DNA of 64,000 nucleotides from Kappaphycus alvarezii (Eukaryota > Rhodophyta > Florideophyceae > Gigartinales > Solieriaceae): positions 186,001 through 250,000 of the forward strand of contig NADL03000695.1 of assembly GCA_002205965.3 (NCBI GenBank), in the 5' to 3' direction. Below are positions 21,800 through 32,900 of the stretch, piece by piece. The stretch's first letter is position 1, and each line of letters begins with the position of its first letter. The notes under the pieces were generated by a model that had not been told where the DNA came from, searched no databases, and saw nothing but the letters and a program-made list of their open reading frames with translations. A program made the position numbers and the translations under genes.

Positions 21800-22640
21800 C
21801 CATGGCGGCGTAGGCTAAAGTCCTACATTTAAAGCGAGGATATTGAACTACTCCGGCTGAATCTGAGATCCGAGAATCCGACAGCAGCCCGACTCTCAAG
21901 ATGGAACACGACGAGCATTAAATCCAAGTCTGCAATCATCCTCACTATCGCAAACCGTCCCATGGCTCAGACAAATGCGATCATTGACGACCGGAAAGGA
22001 CCGGGAAGGATTTTTTACGATGTTCTCGGTCTCCTATATACGTAATCTAACGAAAAAATTGTCATCGACATGCTTCAAAACTTAGACTCGCTGAATTATC
22101 GGGAAAGATCAAGCTGAGAAGATCATCGTAAAAGATTCCACGAAATTATATGCAAGATCGCGTCGCTTGGAAAGGCAGTTCCTGACAAAGAAAAGATTTA
22201 GAAGCTAGAAAGAATCCTCCCAGATTATTTTGCGCTGATTTAAATGATCCCAAGCACGTTCTCATATGAAGAACGGATCTCATCTATATCGACAGAAATC
22301 TCAAGGATAAAGTCTAAGTCCATCGATTCAATGGGAGCGAAGGTCCCGAAGACATGCAAAGCTGACAAGAAGGTCAACGCTAGAGCTGATAGCGCCTATC
22401 GGAGAAGAGTAAATGAGGCCATCGCATCCAATGGAGGAGACATCTGTTGGGTGTGCGGTAGATCTGTAAATCGTTCGACCGACTGTTTCTACTTTGCAGC
22501 CAAGATAGGACGTGGTTGTGAATGTGGCCAATGAAGCAAGTGAATCTTTGGTGGAGGATCCACTCGCAGTGGCCGAAGCCGCGGAAAAAAACCTTTTATC
22601 CCTATCTACCACCAGTCAAATGCCAGTGGCAACTTCCAGA
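21800..22640 (+). pseudogene. copia-3 gag remnant
   Basis: Gag-type blocks in shifting frames: TIANRPMAQTNAIIDDRKG (about 21950), VIDMLQNLDSLNYRER (about 22060), FHEIICKIASLGKAVPDKEK with ILPDYFAL (about 22140-22240), then the ATG-initiated 96-codon frame 22244-22534. The last contains CWVCGRSVNRSTDC, a nucleocapsid knuckle with C-X2-C-X4-X-X4-C spacing in which the histidine is asparagine. Too many stops to be translated. Confidence 0.78.
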
Positions 22641-22649
22641 ACGACCATT

Positions 22650-25600
22650 GGGGAAATAATCAAGCATCCGTTGGAAATTATAATGTTAAAAGGGGAGATC
22701 CTATATCTTCTGTTCACATTTTTCGTGTCACAGATCAAATAGACCAGTCGCCACAAAATTAACACCATGATGCAAACGGAAATCAGAAAAAAAGATCCAG
22801 TAATCCGTTTTATGGGATAAATACGTATGGCTTCATGGCAGGGACTAAACTCTAGAGCAATTTTGCCAAATGTGCATATAGATAGTCTTCCTACATATTG
22901 ATTGACTCCGATGGGTCCCACTCGAGAAGTTTGTTCAAGAACTATTAAACCAATGACAGGAAAGAATTACAAGCGGCATCTTAGGTGTCCATTCTTGTAG
23001 AAAGAGGACAAGTTTTCATAACACTGGAGGGTATATTCCTTGTGGAAGCACATTATGCTCCTAACTCCAATAAACATCCTACCAGTTTGTATCCTTACTA
23101 AGAACCTGAATGTGCTCTTCACCATGGACCCTCCATCTCGAAAAAATGTGAGCTCTTGCGTCATTTCATTGCTCGGATCTACTACGACAGAAGATAATGG
23201 AAATTGAAGAGGACGGGCTTTCATCTCCCGGGACTGTCCAACGAACGAAAAAAGATCAATTCTAGCAGGCTAAGCATATATTTAGCAGCATATTATAATT
23301 ATTGTACCAAGCTGATCCTCAATGTTTCAGTTGAAGGGGAAACAAATCCTAGAGGGATTTGGAATTAGAGTGGCACTGTCACAATGATCATCCTCACCCG
23401 GGCAGATACATGGAACTTTCTAATACGTTCGATGACGTGCCAAAGTTCCCGAGGAAACTGTTGGAAGAAATTATTTGAGTACCCTGCGCTATTGAAAAGG
23501 TCCAACGCCGTCCCATCCAACCGAGTTCTCGAGTAACATGTTCGTGTATCGAGATGTTACTGTCGATATCAGCAAAGGGTACCGCAAAATTCCCTCCGTA
23601 ACAGTCATTACGTCATCGGTTTTGTCGATAACTGCACTGAAAAACTGACGTGTACCTCATCAGAGGTAGGTCCGACCTCTTTCCAGCAGTTGTTTATTAC
23701 AAATAAAGGCATGAAAACATTCCTGGATTTATGGTATTCAATATTCACCTGAATACTGGTGATTAGAACATCGCTGGAACTGTTCAGAATGTCGCACTGG
23801 TAAAAGGAATTCGCTTTGAAAAATCCCTCCAAATTTTCCGCAGAGCAATGGAATCGCAGAAAGATTTATGAAAGAGCTGGGGACTTCAGCCTGTTTCTTA
23901 CTGTTTGGCTCAAACCTTAACATCAAATTATGGCTGAAGCAATGAGTCATAGCGACTGATTAAGGAATCACCTCTCTTCAGGCAAATTTTATGGTAACAT
24001 CTCTATCTTTTTGGGGGATTCTCATGCTCGCATCAACTTCAACCCCCTGCCTACCGTTGGAAAAGCTGTATTTTTCCTTCCTGCGCCAGTCGACTTCTAG
24101 GCAGAACGGAAAGCTTTCTGCAAGAGCTTCCTATGAAAATGTCGTGCGATTGGAGAGCAACTTGACGCTGTATCGACTTTAGATTTCCGAAAAGAGGAAG
24201 ATAAATATCACCAGGTCTCACGATTTCCGTCTCTGCTTAATAGAACAAATTACTGGAATATCATCGCTTATAGATGTGATCGCACGGAAAAATGGATTGC
24301 AGAATCAGGAAGACTCTAACGATAAATCTACGGAAGATCATCTTGCTACCGAATTCAATTTTTACCGTATCCCTCGAGGAAAAGCTCTCCACACATAACG
24401 ATATTTCGGAAAACTAACTAGGATCTTCTTCTGCCTCGTTTTTGACTCAACTATCAAGGACCCTCTCTGATGCGAAGCTACCGAAAGATAATACCTCGCA
24501 CTTTGTACTGGTGAAACGTGGGACTACGTACTTCTTCAGCCATCTATCTACGTCATAAAGTACAGCTGGGTCTTCTGACTGAAGCCTCGGGAGGCGCTTG
24601 GAGAAACATTTCCCCATTGAGCAAGATACGTAGCCAGAGGTGACATGCAAATGCCTGCTATCAACTTCGATCCCGACAGTTTTCAATCAAACGTCGTATC
24701 AAAAGAAGCAATTCGCATGCTAGTTTCCGTTTAAGATGCCTCAAGCCTCAAAGATGAAGCAGGGGATGTCAGTAGTGCTTACCTCTACGGCAGGATTGAT
24801 ATTTTGTGTACATGGAACAGCCGACAGACTCCACTGGGAACCAAGAACGACCTGGATTTTGCTATTGTATTCTGAAGTCCATGTACGCACAACGCAATTC
24901 TGGAAGCACTTAGGTTTTTTATTTGAGGTTACCGTTCTCAACTGGGTATTCAAACAATCGGCCATTAACGCTAGGGTGTTCTACGAACAGGTTGGGACGA
25001 ATTAATTATTCTTATCGTAATAGTTTATGACATGTTTTTGCAAATGACTCAAGCAATCGCTTGAACATTTACAAACAAGAATATAGAAATAACTCGATCT
25101 TAAACTGTTTGGTAAGTTGTCATCATTTTTGGGATATGAGATTAATCAAAGACTACAATGGCATCAGGATTTGTCAACGGCGCTGCATGCAACAACTTCT
25201 TCAGAGACATAGCTCAACGAGACTAATATATTTTTACTCCTCTTCAAGCGGATATAGAAATCACTGCAGCACATGAAAACTATGTGTACCTTTGTAAGAC
25301 AGACAACTCAACGTATCACGCAACAATAGGCAAGGTGCTGCATTGGGCAATGTGCACTCGCCCCGGCATTTAATATGCGTTCAATGCCTTGGCTAGTCAG
25401 GTTCTTTCTCCTACAGTGCGACATGCCTAGCTAGTTAAAAAAAGTTGATTTGATAAATCTCTCACACAAGAAAACTTGGCATTTTGTTCCCGAGCAACGA
25501 CAGAGGTAAGATATCCGAATATGGCTCGAGGCTTCTTGCGCTTGTGGATTCCGACTGGGCGTGAGACAAGGAATTTAGAAAATCAGCGACAGGGTTTATC

Positions 25601-26005
25601 ATTATTCAACGATGTGGCTGTAGCGTGGAAGAGCCAAAGTCAAACAGTTTTCGCCATGTCCTAGGCTAAAGTTGACTTTGCGGCCTTGTCCTCCTGTGTC
25701 AAGGATACGACTTGGATTCAGAAGTTGTTACTTGAAATTTCTATGTACCAGTACAACTGTAACGAGATGAAAGTTCCCAGTACAGTAATACAGTGTACAC
25801 TTACAACACCGCAGTAATGTCAATTATTTACAGAATCAGGTATCGATGGAAAGCAAGAACATCGACGTGAAGTACCACCATGCCGGGGAGCATATCAGGT
25901 CCAGAACTCTAGTCTTTAGTCACTTTAGACCAAGTGAACAGATTGCAGACATCATGAAAAAGGCTTTGGATCTTTTCACGCTCGAGAAGCATGGTTATTT
26001 TTTTT
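22650..26005 (+). pseudogene. copia-3 pol remnant (INT-RT-RNH)
   Basis: The pre-integrase zinc region with H..H and a VPCAIEKVQRRPIQPSS stretch is at 23380-23540. The integrase core is badly decayed to about 24400. RT: YMEQPTDSTGNQERP (about 24812), CILKSMYAQRNSGST, and a catalytic region reading IVYDM (25020-25034) where a YVDD-type box is expected. RNase H: SQSQTVFAMS (25633-25662), AALSSCVKDTTWIQKLLLEI (about 25680-25740) and the C-terminal IADIMKKALDLFTLEKH (about 25945-25995). All in broken frames. No protease box could be fixed. Confidence 0.8.
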
Positions 26006-26513
26006 AATTTGCCAAAGTGGAACACGTTGTGTTGTCAAAGGGTAGTTAGATTCTCTCTACCAAGTGGGACATTTTGTAACGGTATTATTCAACAAAAAAA
26101 ATTTGGGCGAGTAACGGCTAACCTTTGGGGCAAAGTGCCTACTCGATGTGTTCTGTCCCCCAAAATGACGGTGCAATACACAGTGGACACTTCTACCCCC
26201 CGCAGCTATCTCTGCAGGGCCCTCAATTATCTCTAGCCAGTCAATCATTGTTGGATTTTAAATGAAGATGCGGAGCTATTTCTAGTAGACCACTGGGAAG
26301 ATCGAAAATAATGCAGCGGACACCCATTATGCTGGTTCCGTAATTCGTTTGGACTATAATCGAAATTCATCATTGAAGGGTACACGGGGGAAATCGTAAA
26401 TCGAATTGTATGTGATTGAAAACCTGAGCAAATATGGCTCATTGGATTGAAATCAATTTTTATGTGTACGAGTTCGAGTCTAATTCCCAAGAAAGATCAA
26501 AAGAAATACTTTC

Positions 26514-26873
26514 TGTTGGATTAAAGTTCTGTGCAACCACAGCTAGCGCTGAGGACGGTTGTTGGAGACCACTTGTGTGTGGCGCTATCACTGTACGGCA
26601 ATAGCTCAGGAGGGGCTAACTGGGTCCCGCTGAAAGGACCATCACATGGTGTGGCTACTACATACTGTAGGCTGTACTGTAGACTACTTTACCATACTTA
26701 TTGATAGCCCTGATATCCGTGGGATGTGGCACAGCTGTCCTATGAAGGTGACCGCAGTCGTCTTACTGTAGAGTGCACTGGTCGGACGGAGTGTGACCGC
26801 TGAGGTTCAATAAAGATCAAGACGCTGAGGGCTGACGGAGGAGAGGGCGGAGTCACTACAACGACCCCGTTCA
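26514..26873 (+). repeat. copia-3 3' LTR
   Basis: Starts TGTTGGATTAAAG, the TGTTGGA start common among copia LTRs, after an A/G-rich tract (AAGAAAGATCAAAAGAAAT). It ends CCGTTCA at 26873 by comparison with the 5' LTR end. About 360 bp, intact. Confidence 0.8.
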
Positions 26874-28430
26874 TGGGTTACTTCTAAAAAGTTAAGAAAA
26901 GTGGCGACAGCGAGGTTTTATTTACTGTAGCAAGCGGCACTGGATTTATTTGAAACTACTGGAAGGGGAATTTTTTTTGTTTTTTTTGTTTTTTAACTCA
27001 AGAGCAAAGCGGCTAAATTAATCGTTGCTTTTCTAAGACGCAGAGCTTCCTACATTGTTTGTTACTCCTCAGATGGGTCTCCAAATCGATTTCTCTGTTA
27101 AATGAATGTCGCAAGCCTTACACCTGGGTCGTACTACTCCAACGTTCTTCCTTTCGACCTCTCTTTTGTGCCTCCTGCCTACCTCGTACAATTCCCGTTG
27201 CTGGAGAATCACGAAGTTTATCTCCAAAACACGGCGGCAGAAAGAAAGTTTCTTCCTCTTTCTTTTTCTATCCCTTTGCCCACGGTCTGTGGCGAACCTT
27301 AGTGCTACCGAACAAGATCTTCTAATCTCCTCTGGTGCCATGGTCGAATTCTGGAGACCACAAATGTCCTCTGAAGGAGCTCTAAGTGTGAATTCTCCTA
27401 CGAATATCGTTCAGGAAAGCTTTTCGATGGGTGCGAAGATGAAGAAGCAGTTGGAGACTGTGGCATGTGAGTAGAATCGGTGTGGTAGCTAGAAGAAGCT
27501 TCTTCGGCTTCGTCCCCAATCAGTAGATGACTGGGGTATCCGGTTACCTGCGATGATGGAGACACCTAGCTATCACTACCTTGTCCACCGACAAGACTAA
27601 CCTCTCTCTCCATTAATTGTACCTTCTTTCTTTGCTCTTTCCCCCTACTGCGTAATTCTTGATACTAGTCGTGATACCTCTGAGTTCTGAGTGGCTCCCT
27701 CATTTCGAAGCCTTTCCGGTATCGGTAGCTGATCTTTTCCCAGACAAAATGGACAGTTACTCCATGTATTCGTTCTCAGAAATAAGAGCTAGACACTGTG
27801 AGTCTGAATAGAAACTCTCTCGTCTCTTCGGAAGAGACACTACAGTTTGCTTGGTATTCCCTTCCTGAACTTCGATATCCAAACCATAAGATCAGAGAGA
27901 GAGAAGTAACACCGCTGCTTTAGAGGGTTTCTTTCGTCGCTTCTTATCAGAAGGGGGCGTCAAGCCCCGAAAGCTTCCCAACCACGGTATATAGAGAACG
28001 CAGAAATTCAAAATGTAGCAAGAAAGAAGTAAAAACCCTAAAATGTCATTAAAATTTACCTCTACAGTACTGTACTGGTTGATTTAGTTATCGTTACTAC
28101 ACCGAGACACCTAACCCTAGTTTCACGCCGTGCCATGCATTACCGTTCCTGGTCCCTGGCTGGCTGTCGGCCGGTATTTTTTTGCTTACGGAACCAGTTC
28201 TTACCGGCCAATTATTTTTGACATAGCAGTATTGGAGATGTTGGATAAAATCCGCAGGGTAGCTCCCAAAGAAATATTACGTAAATTTAATGAAAGGGGG
28301 ATGAAGCCCGATCGCTGGAAAAGGATGTAAGATACGGAAGTTTTGGGTTGCCGGAATAGTGCGGGAAGGGTGATCGAAGCCGAGTAGGGTACCTTGCGAC
28401 AGAGGTGTTCTAAATCCATAAATTACTACA
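26874..28430. other. Unassigned interval right of the nested elements
   Basis: No LTR or transposase match seen. At 27059-27474 both strands are open. On the minus strand a 90-codon frame (27341 to 27069) starts at an ATG in a good eukaryotic context (ACCATGGCA), is rich in Arg/Lys and ends with a CKACDIHL stretch, a possible half of a zinc finger. On the plus strand a 122-codon ATG frame (27106-27474) overlaps it. I recognise neither and cannot choose between them. The rest (27480-28430) shows no feature beyond a TACAGTACTGTAC motif at about 28062. Confidence 0.3.
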
Positions 28431-29594
28431 GCATCATTAAAATTCTTTTCAACACGTGTCGTTAATTTACAATTATCATCAATTCAATAGATTTAAAATT
28501 ACAAAACATTAATTTAAAAAACTATGCCATCGTGATCTTTATATATCGGGATTTAATCAACCTGACTTCGTTTACCGGGGTAAGCTTTATTACCTCTGGG
28601 TCGTTGCCTATTACTGCCACTTGAGACCGTTTTCATTTTGTTCGCTCAGAAATGCTATCTACAATTACCCGCGCACAAGGTCCCGAACCGTCATCATAAA
28701 TCATTTTTAGCAAACAAGAAAGTCTTCAAAAATGAGGCCAAATTCACGGGCTTGTATTGAGCTCTATGGAAGACGAACATTTTCTGTGTTTAATTGGCAC
28801 CGAGACGAGAAAACATTCGTTTTCGCAAAATGGTGACTGCTAAATGTAGCTTTCGGATGAAAAAAGTTTTTTTCTGGGTAATTTTAAGCTATAGGAGTAT
28901 AATTTGACACTAAACATCAGGGAACCCTTCAAAAAAATTTCTGGACAAAAGTCACGAAATGGGCAAGATGCTGCCAATAAATCCCTCTCCTTTACAGATA
29001 TCCCGAAATTTCAAGCCAAGGAGAATTCTTAATGCTTCTCCAAGTAATTTATAGTTTTAAATCAATCTGCTAACTATAATTAGGAGGCATTAATCGATAT
29101 AAACGCTGATTGGTCTGCTAGATCTGTTTTGCAAATGGACAAATAGATTAAAGTTCGCGTGACTGAGTAACCCAATGGGTCAAACGGTGCAAGCAAATGG
29201 AGGATATATATAAGGCATTGGATATGAGTCCAGTATGGAAGTTTAAAAGTCACTCTTCATACCAGTTTCCAACTACTTAAAATATACGTCTCCGGTAAGG
29301 TATCATTGTTCAAATGTTGAAACTACCAACACTTAAACTAGAAGGAAGAAATATGAACCCATGCACCTCTTGGGATATATTTTTCATTTATATTGGTTCT
29401 GATATCACTGTTGGTATTTCATTGACAAAATATCTTTAGAAAGGTCACATTTCCATTAATAATTGTCGAAGGACCGAATTGCGGATGGATTGCTCCCAGA
29501 GAGCGTTTTGAAAGTCTTCGTAAGTGCATCTTTTTTAGTGATGTAAGGCCTCTAGTATCTATCCTCGATAGCACTGTCTACGTATGAGGAACAG

Positions 29595-29970
29595 TTTGTC
29601 CTCAAATGAGGACAAACCTCTGTATCATATAAAACTGTACAGTACCTTAAAAAGCTTTTTTGGTCCGTAAATTTTGACTAAAAAATATACTACTAAAACA
29701 TAGAATTACAGTAAAAAGTAACTTAGTGGCTTCAACTCTACACCTCTTCGGCTTAAGCATTCACCGACAGGATAAAATGTAGCAAATTGTCACTAAAATC
29801 GAAGACTATCAAGTATAAAATCGTAATTCGTACCTGACAATTGCTAAAATTACCTAAAAGTTGTTTTGATCGGACGTCACAACTGTTGAAAGTATTGGTT
29901 AGCAAAAAGCAGAGGAAAAAAATTTTTGCGTCAAAAAATAGCCCAAACGTTGTCCTCATGTGAGGACGAA
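29595..29970. repeat. Candidate MITE with palindromic ends
   Basis: TTTGTCCTCAAATGAGGACA (29595-29614) and TTGTCCTCATGTGAGGACGA (29951-29970) are each near-perfect palindromes, and they match each other in both orientations. They enclose about 335 bp of A+T-rich DNA with no ORF of note. Short non-autonomous DNA transposons fit this size and layout, but no target duplication was identified. Confidence 0.45.
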
Positions 29971-32900
29971 GGTCCTCTAAACACTATATGAGCATGAAAT
30001 TGAAAGCCAGACAGGTGCATGCAATTTAGAGACTGGAAAGGTTAATCCGAACAATCCTCAATTGAAAATTTATTTCATTAAGGCTGTGGAATCTATCTTT
30101 TTATTACCAACAAATGAAATATTAAAGAAATTTAATCGAATATATACCCATCAATTAAGATGAAAAATTGCACCCAAAACAGGCCGAACTATATTTGCAT
30201 TGGATTTGGTCATTTTGAGCAACGAAATTGTCATCTATCACCCTGACTTCTTCAGGGACTGCTTTTCGAAAAAACATACTGGTACGTGGATGAGTTTGGA
30301 GGCTTTCATTATGGAAAATTTCAATTTTATTCATGACTTTAGCTGGAGATATTCCAGAAAAATGGAAAGCGGAAGCTCTTCCTTTAGCTCATACAAATCC
30401 TATCTGCGTCTTTACACTTGGAAGATATCCGTAGATTTAGCGCAGAGTACCGCTTTATGAGATGTGGCTGTATTCTTTCTCATGTTCAAGTGCGCTCAGT
30501 AGGTGTGCTGAAGACTATAATTTAGCAAGGACTCGTCGAAATTCATTTAAGAAAGAATACTTTGTCATTTAATTGAGCAACTCTCGGACTTTCGAATTAA
30601 ATTCATCTATTAATTGAACATTCTACCTGTACAGCGCAGTTTTCATAGGACTCTTATGCAAGTCTCATACTTTCTGCGCTGCGCAAGAGACTTTATTTAT
30701 GCCGAAAAGTATTACTTTATGTTAGACCTCTGAGCGGGATCAATGTTGCATAATATCTGTTTAACTTGTAGTAAAGGCCGGATTACTGCTATTTTACTCT
30801 GGCCCGACATGATAAAAGTAAAATGTGTGATTCTCCAATATTGCAATGTAATTCTTACTAATTTTTTAAATTTTTTCGTCAGTAAAGATGATGCGACAAT
30901 TTAATACATCTCTTTACTCAATTGAATACATTTCATTGTAAACTAGAGGCTTTGCATCCAGGATTGCTCTGCTGCATTACCGTTTGTATTTTTAAGATGT
31001 TTTAGGATCCATATAAAATCCTAGAGTCGTGATATTCCTTGCCTGTTCTTGTTGCAATAATTGCCACCAGTGGGAAAGTTCTTGCTGATCTCATATTTTG
31101 TACGCAACTGTTCTGAATGTCGATTCAGAAGATGTGTCAAAGAGGACGTTGTAGGGCGTGGGGCATGGTATTATTGAGCATCCAGAGAGCCATTTGGAGA
31201 TTTTTATCTCATTACATAAGCAATAGTTGAGGTGGGTTAATACATTTGCAGGTTCTGGTAACTTTTTGAATATTTTTGTTCAGCTTTCCCAAATAATCTT
31301 ATCTACTGCATGTAGGTCACCGCGGGAGAGACATATGGATGCAGTAGTTTCTCAGTGATATGCGACCAGAATCGATATCCAGTCTAAGAAATTCTGGACA
31401 CAGTTTAATTAATGAAACTGGACCAGAACGGTTTGTTGTCGACATTCAAAACCGTCGATAACTATTTGTAGAGAAGCTTGAATATTATCACTTGTAGTTT
31501 CTGGATGTTCTGGATGGGTACTCTTGATAAAAACCTGGTCCTTTCTACAGAAGCCTTGTTTCATCGTCAATAGAAACATCTTTGAGCTCTCTTTTTATAA
31601 ATAAAAACTTTTGAAAATAAACTCTTAAAGTTCTTTTTAATTCATGGATCTAAATTCACTGTAAAATTGTTTTTGTGTTAAGATTTTGTTAATTTTTTGA
31701 AGATAAATCAATTGACTCGCGATCCAATTATTCATCCAAAGTACTTTTCGACCTTTGTCGAGTCGTTTTTATTTTTTCAACACATATCAGCCAAGTATAA
31801 AGGATTCAAAATTTTCGATTTTTCGAATATATGTATAAATAAAGTATGGAAGGCACTATTTAAATACTATAACAGTTTCCTCAACGACTCAAAACTAGTT
31901 CCAGTTGCTTGACAAATTCATCTCACCCCCTTGCACTCATAGACGCATGAACAATCTCCATTCCTATTTTTCATGAAAACGTACTTGGGAAGGCTCTTTT
32001 ACTTCAACGAACTGGCCCAGCGCATCCTGGATCTATATGATACGATAATTATCTTCGCATGATCGGAAAGGAAAACTGAATTGAGTTATTTCATACTGAA
32101 TGATTCCGTTGAAGCGGAGCAGAAATCAGAGGAGGAAACAAAAAAGCATTAGGAATTTGCAAATTTGTAGTAGGAGCACGAATGGGTAGATTGAAGTAAG
32201 CAGAGACCATTCCTAAACAATTATGGAGATTAATCACTGTGATTTGTGTTTCTTTTGACGTGGGAGATGAAGAATGTGAGGGTATCATAGCGATTTAAAA
32301 TTTATTGGAAGTAGATAATTCAGAGATTGATTGTAGTAAAAGGTGATTTAAAGACCTCGATATTTCCGAGGATTTTATATACCATCTTGGGCGTGTAAAG
32401 TAATATTCAACGGATTTTAATGGATATACGGATTTTTTGGGTCTTATTTACAAGATATTGATTTTAGGATGTTCAGATAGATATTTATCTTGAGATTATG
32501 CATTATTAGTCTTTCTAGCGCACAAGATTATTCGATGCAACGTTGTAGCCTCGAAATGAAGTTAAAATGTCTACGGTAAATACTTTGGTGACAGATTGCG
32601 GAGTTTCGTTTGAACAAAAAATGAGTCGTATGCCATCTGATTCTAGTCGGAAATATTTGCGGTGAACCAACGAACGACAATTTTGTTCCAGCAGTTTCCA
32701 GCATTCTGGTAGCCCTATATATGGAATTTACAAAACTGTTTGTGCAAGAATAGATTCTGACGGGACTGCTCGGAAACGGATTTTTTTACATCATTCGCTT
32801 AAATTTCATGCTTTTTTGGTAAGCCTTGTTGTCGTCTCTGGCGATGATACTTAGGCCTTCGCCATTTATTTTGTGGTATGAATGCAAATTTCATGCTAAA

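Larger units (their letters stand above)
21477..26873 (+). mobile_element. copia-3 LTR retrotransposon (5' LTR interrupted by copia-2)
   Basis: Plus-strand copia. The 3' LTR is 26514-26873. The distal part of the 5' LTR is 21477-21659; its proximal part lies left of copia-2 and outside the window. The internal region is 21660-26513. A primer-binding site beginning TGGTAGC follows the 5' LTR, and an A/G-rich tract precedes the 3' LTR. gag and pol blocks are recognisable but full of stops. It is the oldest tier of the nest. Confidence 0.85.

Noticed and set aside
26440..26500. tRNA-like A-box and B-box pieces (TGGCTCATTGG, GTTCGAGTC)
   Set aside because: The T-arm and acceptor stems do not pair and spacing is off. 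Not a tRNA, and not enough for a SINE call.
28110..28120. Telomere-like CCTAACCCTAG
   Set aside because: Only about one and a half repeat units. No telomeric or interstitial array.
32560..32880. Coding-like stretches near 32.6-32.9 kb in the A+T-rich block
   Set aside because: Two different frames look equally plausible over the same bases, so neither can be supported.
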